The translations under genes and the position numbers were made by a program. Source: Bacillota bacterium (GTDB taxonomy: Bacteria; Bacillota; Clostridia; Lachnospirales; Cellulosilyticaceae). From it: a stretch of DNA of 8,523 bases. The stretch covers positions 1 to 8,523 of the forward strand of contig JAEYNQ010000052.1 of NCBI GenBank assembly GCA_023412455.1, given 5' to 3'. How positions within the stretch are numbered: the stretch's first letter is position 1; the number at the start of each line of letters is the position of its first letter. This document shows positions 5,844-8,523 of this stretch, in pieces. The notes under the pieces were generated by a model. It had not been told where the DNA came from. It made no database searches and was given only the letters and a program-made list of their open reading frames with translations.

Positions 5844-7061
5844 ATGGAATTAATGGATTTACGTCAGTTAGGTTATGCCTATGAAGAGGCGAAGGTGTTA
5901 GTTGTAGAAGATAAAAAGCTTCTTTTTTCTATACAAGAAAAAAGGCAAGATAAGTGGTGGTATAGTCTTATAAGTTATGATAGGGAAAGAGAGCAGGGAC
6001 AGACACTCTATAGTTACCCTATTCCTAAGGACACCTTTTGGAGTCAAAGAGAGAGGATAGTGGGGGACTGTGTTACGATTGTGAACCTTAGCCTTTCAAA
6101 GCAAATAGAGGTCTATCAGATTAATAAAGAGAGTGGACAGCTTATAGGAGAACACCAGTTGAAGGTAGAAGAAGAGATCAGTTCTACAGTGATTATTATC
6201 AATCAAAGATATTTCCTCTTTAATGTAGAGGTAGGTGAAGGGGAAGAGAATTTATGGAGTTATTATAGGAAAAATAAGTTAGATTCTTTTTATTACCTCT
6301 GTGATTTAGAGGAGGACCGCCTCTATCCTATCAAGGCACTTTGTTTATTAGAAGGACTTTCAGGCGTTCATGGGTTAATAGATGAGATGCCTCTTATTAG
6401 GGAGCAGCAAGAGGAATATGTGGTTTTTAATGCCTGTCATATGGATGACTATGAATATGAGGAAATCTATGAATTAGTGGAGAGCAAAGCCCTTCTACAA
6501 GAACACGTTAAAGAAAAAGAAGGCTTATATTTTATTCCAGTAGAAGACTTCGTTAAGGCTATAAAATCAGAAGCAACCCATCTCCCTTTTAGAACCATTA
6601 GAGAAAGGTACCTAGACGGCTGGGTAAGGTACTTAGGACGAGAAGGGCAGAAGATTTATTACCGTGAAAAAGACTTTCGTACCCAAGAAGAAGTCATATA
6701 TAGCATAGAACTCCCTTCTCTAGAAAAAAAAGAAGAATATAGGCTGGATGCAAAAATAATCAAGGGGCAGTTATTTTATAGGACAAAAGAGGCTTATGAA
6801 GAAGAAAGAGGAGCTCATGAGGTGAGGGTAAGGCGGCTTACTTCCCCAAGAAGAGAACTGGGTGTTATAAAAGAAGCAAATGGAATTTTTCAAGGTTATA
6901 TTGAGGAACGGTATAGAGTGATTTCCTGGTGGACAGAGGAGAAAAAAGGGGAGGAATGGGATTATAAAGAATTTGTAACCCTGCTAGATACTTTAACTGG
7001 AGAGAGTCGAATTTATAAAGGAGGGCACCAGCTTTTTGGAAATACCCTTATTCTTTATTAG
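5844..7061 (+). CDS. Uncharacterised 405-residue protein, possibly beta-rich
   Basis: I do not recognise a family. The product is soluble in appearance: no signal peptide, lipobox or membrane helix. It is rich in Glu, Lys, Tyr and Trp. Many short alternating hydrophobic stretches of the form WWYSLISYD, VTIVNLSL, TVIIINQRYFLFNVEV, KIYYREKDF, GQLFYR and NGIFQGYI are separated by charged turns. That pattern suggests a beta-rich, perhaps propeller-like fold, but no repeat was regular enough to define blades. No catalytic motif stands out. A WW pair occurs near each end (residues 38-39 and about 357-358). The start is ATG at 5844, with GGGGAG at 5834-5839 only 4 bases away; the in-frame ATG at 5853 is an alternative, 13 bases from that site. 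An extra GGGAG at 5825-5829 forms a near repeat of the site. It lies 39 bases after the flavodoxin gene, suggesting an operon. Coding is clear from length and the absence of stops; function is unknown. Confidence 0.8.
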   Translation: MELMDLRQLGYAYEEAKVLVVEDKKLLFSIQEKRQDKWWYSLISYDREREQGQTLYSYPIPKDTFWSQRERIVGDCVTIVNLSLSKQIEVYQINKESGQLIGEHQLKVEEEISSTVIIINQRYFLFNVEVGEGEENLWSYYRKNKLDSFYYLCDLEEDRLYPIKALCLLEGLSGVHGLIDEMPLIREQQEEYVVFNACHMDDYEYEEIYELVESKALLQEHVKEKEGLYFIPVEDFVKAIKSEATHLPFRTIRERYLDGWVRYLGREGQKIYYREKDFRTQEEVIYSIELPSLEKKEEYRLDAKIIKGQLFYRTKEAYEEERGAHEVRVRRLTSPRRELGVIKEANGIFQGYIEERYRVISWWTEEKKGEEWDYKEFVTLLDTLTGESRIYKGGHQLFGNTLILY

Positions 7062-7128
7062 TTAGTTACTTTAATGCAAAGCAAAGACTTTTAATGAAAT
7101 AGAACACTATAAAGTAAAGGAAAGTAAA

Positions 7129-7302
7129 ATGTGTGAGAACTGTATGTATTTAGAGTATGATGATAACCTAGAGGAGTATGTTTGTAGCATTCAAGGGATT
7201 ATGGATGAAGACGACTTAGCCAGAATGAGCTACAGCCCTAATAAACGTTGCCCTTATTATAAAATAGGGGATGAATACATTTTAGTACGTAAACAAAATT
7301 AA
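7129..7302 (+). CDS. 57-residue four-cysteine protein (resembles the DUF6472 family)
   Basis: A short frame from ATG 7129 to TAA 7300-7302 encodes a very acidic 57-residue protein. Cysteines are at 2, 5, 19 and 41 (MCENC at the start, YVCS, and RCPYY), a spacing suggestive of a small zinc-binding or redox fold. The C-terminus reads GDEYILVRKQN. From memory this pattern (MCENCxYY, a YVC centre, CPYY and a DEYxxVRKQ ending) is that of small Clostridia proteins labelled DUF6472, of unknown function; I could not check this by search. AAAGGAAAG at 7116-7124 serves as ribosome binding site. It lies 67 bases after the 405-residue protein gene and just before a terminator, so it may be the last gene of that unit. 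A TATAAA at 7108-7113 could be its own -10 but has no good -35. Confidence 0.82.
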   Translation: MCENCMYLEYDDNLEEYVCSIQGIMDEDDLARMSYSPNKRCPYYKIGDEYILVRKQN

Positions 7303-7312
7303 GGAACTTTTT

Positions 7313-7352
7313 AAAAGAGCGTGTTTCTTTGTCATAAGGAACCGCTCTTTTT
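7313..7352 (+). terminator. Intrinsic terminator after the four-cysteine protein gene
   Basis: AAAAGAGCG (7313-7321) pairs with CGCTCTTTT (7343-7351), capped by a weaker inner stem (7325-7330 with 7336-7341, one G-U pair) and followed by a T-run ending at 7352. It starts 11 bases after the TAA at 7302 and ends the flavodoxin-to-small-protein unit. Confidence 0.87.
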
Positions 7353-7405
7353 AGAAAAGAAAAGAGTTTTATATAGGAATACCGTTATCTTTGAAAGGGG
7401 AATAA

Positions 7406-7486
7406 GATGCTAAGAATAGGAGAATTAGTGAGAAGCTACAGGAAATATCAGCTATTGAAAAATTAGCTTATCAAACATTCCTTTAA
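7406..7486 (+). other. Short open stretch without a start codon, possible coding remnant
   Basis: Between TAA 7403-7405 and TAA 7484-7486 lies a 26-codon open stretch reading like an amphipathic helix (ISEKLQEISAIEKLAYQTFL after a basic lead-in) but lacking any ATG, GTG or TTG at its start. In another frame, AAAGGGG (7394-7400) precedes ATG 7407 of a 19-codon frame (MLRIGELVRSYRKYQLLKN). A single frameshift could join the two, so this may be the relic of a small gene. Statistical support from so short a piece is poor. Confidence 0.2.
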
Positions 7487-7494
7487 TCTACTGC

Positions 7495-7523
7495 TAGTCA
7501 GTGAACGCCATAAATGCTATCAT
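7495..7523 (+). promoter_or_regulatory. Candidate promoter for the HelD-like gene
   Basis: TAGTCA (7495-7500, 4 of 6 to the -35 consensus) and TATCAT (7518-7523, 5 of 6 to the -10) are separated by 17 bases. Transcription would start near 7530, giving a leader of about 20 bases that contains only the ribosome binding site. A promoter is needed here because a terminator ends at 7352, but the match is modest. Confidence 0.35.
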
Positions 7524-7550
7524 AGACAGATAGAATTGGAGGTATATTCG

Positions 7551-8523
7551 TTGAGTGATTATGAAGTGATATTAAAGGAAGAACAAGCTTATTTAAATAA
7601 GGTCATCACCTTTTTAAAGGAGCATATTGATGTGGGGGCAGAAGGTGTACAGGAGCAAAAGAAAAACTTAGTGGCCCTAAGAAAAGAGATGTGGGCCGAA
7701 GGTGTGCCTGCAGCAGATGATTATGATAGAAATATTGAGCTGACACAGTACCATAATATGGAGAGAATAGAGACCTCCCGTTATGAGCAAAAGTTAGCCC
7801 ATGTTGAAAAATATAAGCGTATAGTGGATAAACCTTATTTTGGACGCTTTGACTTTGAAGAAGAAGGAGAAGACAAAGAGGCGATCTATATTGGGTATCA
7901 GAATGTGATGAAGGATGGAGACTATGAAGTCCTAGTGTATGACTGGCGAGCACCTATTGCCAGTATGTTTTATCGGAATGAAGTAGGACCTAGTAGCTAT
8001 GTGGCGCCTTGTGGTGAAATAAGGGGTGAAATAAGCCTAAAGAGGCAATATGAGATTGAAAGAGGCATGTTGAAGTATTTCTTTGATTGCTCCTTAACCA
8101 TTACTGACCAGATGCTCAAGGAGGCATTAGGGCATAATGCCTCTATTTCTATGAAAAATATTGTAGAGACGATTCAAAAGGAACAAGATCAGATTATTAG
8201 AAATAAAGGAAATGACGTGCTAATCGTGCAAGGAGTAGCTGGAAGTGGAAAGACTTCTATTGCCATGCATCGTATAGCCTATTTGCTCTATGAGCGTGTA
8301 AGAGAAGGATTGACCAGTGAAAATATTATGATTATTTCTCCCAATCACTTATTTGGTGAGTATGTCAGTACTGTGCTTCCAGAGCTAGGAGAAGAGAATG
8401 TAAAGTATAGTACCATGGAGGATTTCTTTGAGGCTCATTTCGGACAAAGAATGCGTATTCGTTCTAGAAGTAGTCAATTAGAATATATGATTACCAGTAA
8501 GCATCGCGCTTCTGTTAGACGGA
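7551..8523 (+). CDS. helD: HelD-type RNA polymerase recycling ATPase (UvrD/PcrA-like superfamily 1), 3' truncated by the window
   Basis: The first 324 codons are visible of a protein that is usually around 700 residues or more. HelD binds RNA polymerase and uses ATP to free stalled polymerase from DNA and to help recycling. An N-terminal charged, coiled-coil-like segment (about residues 1-100) is followed by FGRFDF, YIGYQNVMKD and the hallmark VYDWRAPIASMFY (D131 to Y141). Then come LKRQYEIERG, NIVETIQKEQDQIIR and the Walker A GVAGSGKT (G228-T235) with SIAMHRIAYLLYER behind it; the next helicase motif begins at IMIISPN. The start is TTG 7551 with GGAGG at 7538-7542, 8 bases away. No ATG or GTG lies between the upstream in-frame TAG (7464) and this site, and the first in-frame ATG (7690) would delete 46 residues of the family's N-terminal region. 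Remaining helicase motifs lie outside the window. Confidence 0.9.
   Translation, partial: MSDYEVILKEEQAYLNKVITFLKEHIDVGAEGVQEQKKNLVALRKEMWAEGVPAADDYDRNIELTQYHNMERIETSRYEQKLAHVEKYKRIVDKPYFGRFDFEEEGEDKEAIYIGYQNVMKDGDYEVLVYDWRAPIASMFYRNEVGPSSYVAPCGEIRGEISLKRQYEIERGMLKYFFDCSLTITDQMLKEALGHNASISMKNIVETIQKEQDQIIRNKGNDVLIVQGVAGSGKTSIAMHRIAYLLYERVREGLTSENIMIISPNHLFGEYVSTVLPELGEENVKYSTMEDFFEAHFGQRMRIRSRSSQLEYMITSKHRASVRR

Noticed and set aside
7606..7953. 115-codon open frame on the minus strand
   Set aside because: It lies fully opposite the well-supported HelD-type gene. Its His-, Leu- and Ser-rich translation looks like antisense of coding DNA and shows no family features.
1..8523. CRISPR array, tRNA/rRNA genes, insertion sequences or prophage
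   Set aside because: No regularly spaced repeats, tRNA-like cloverleaf, transposase motifs or terminal inverted repeats were seen on either strand.

Overview
The window comes from a low-GC Gram-positive bacterium, most likely a Clostridia member of the Lachnospiraceae/Cellulosilyticum type. The support is AT-rich coding sequence, strong GGAGG-type ribosome binding sites, U-tailed intrinsic terminators, a BceB-type permease, a HelD-type ATPase and a 57-residue Cys-rich protein of a kind I associate with Clostridia. All genes lie on the + strand. TGA ends two intact genes, so the standard bacterial code applies.

Layout. (1) 1-3047: the 3' part of a BceB-like antimicrobial-peptide ABC transporter permease overlaps by 4 bases (ATGA) a lipoprotein with an S41-type serine peptidase domain. 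(2) 3044-5191: a near-consensus sigma-A promoter starts inside the stop codon of the peptidase gene. It drives a leader that folds as a fluoride (crcB-type) riboswitch with an overlapping intrinsic terminator, followed by a cation:proton antiporter gene. Next comes a chloramphenicol-acetyltransferase-like gene interrupted by one in-frame TGA, with the rest of the reading frame intact. A strong terminator closes this unit. (3) 5316-7352: a small flavodoxin, a 405-residue protein I cannot assign, a 57-residue four-cysteine protein, and a terminator. (4) 7353-8523: a short intergenic stretch with a weak candidate promoter and a possible coding remnant, then the first 324 codons of a HelD-type RNA polymerase recycling ATPase starting at TTG. 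It runs off the window.

The best-supported regulatory story is in the middle. Fluoride binding should stabilise a pseudoknotted aptamer whose 3' strand is also the 5' arm of the terminator, so fluoride would let transcription reach the antiporter. No terminator is visible between the antiporter and the acetyltransferase relic, so the relic may lie in the same fluoride-induced transcript. The first unit looks like a peptide-antibiotic response module, with the peptidase lipoprotein translationally coupled to the permease. No CRISPR array, tRNA, rRNA, insertion sequence or phage gene was seen.
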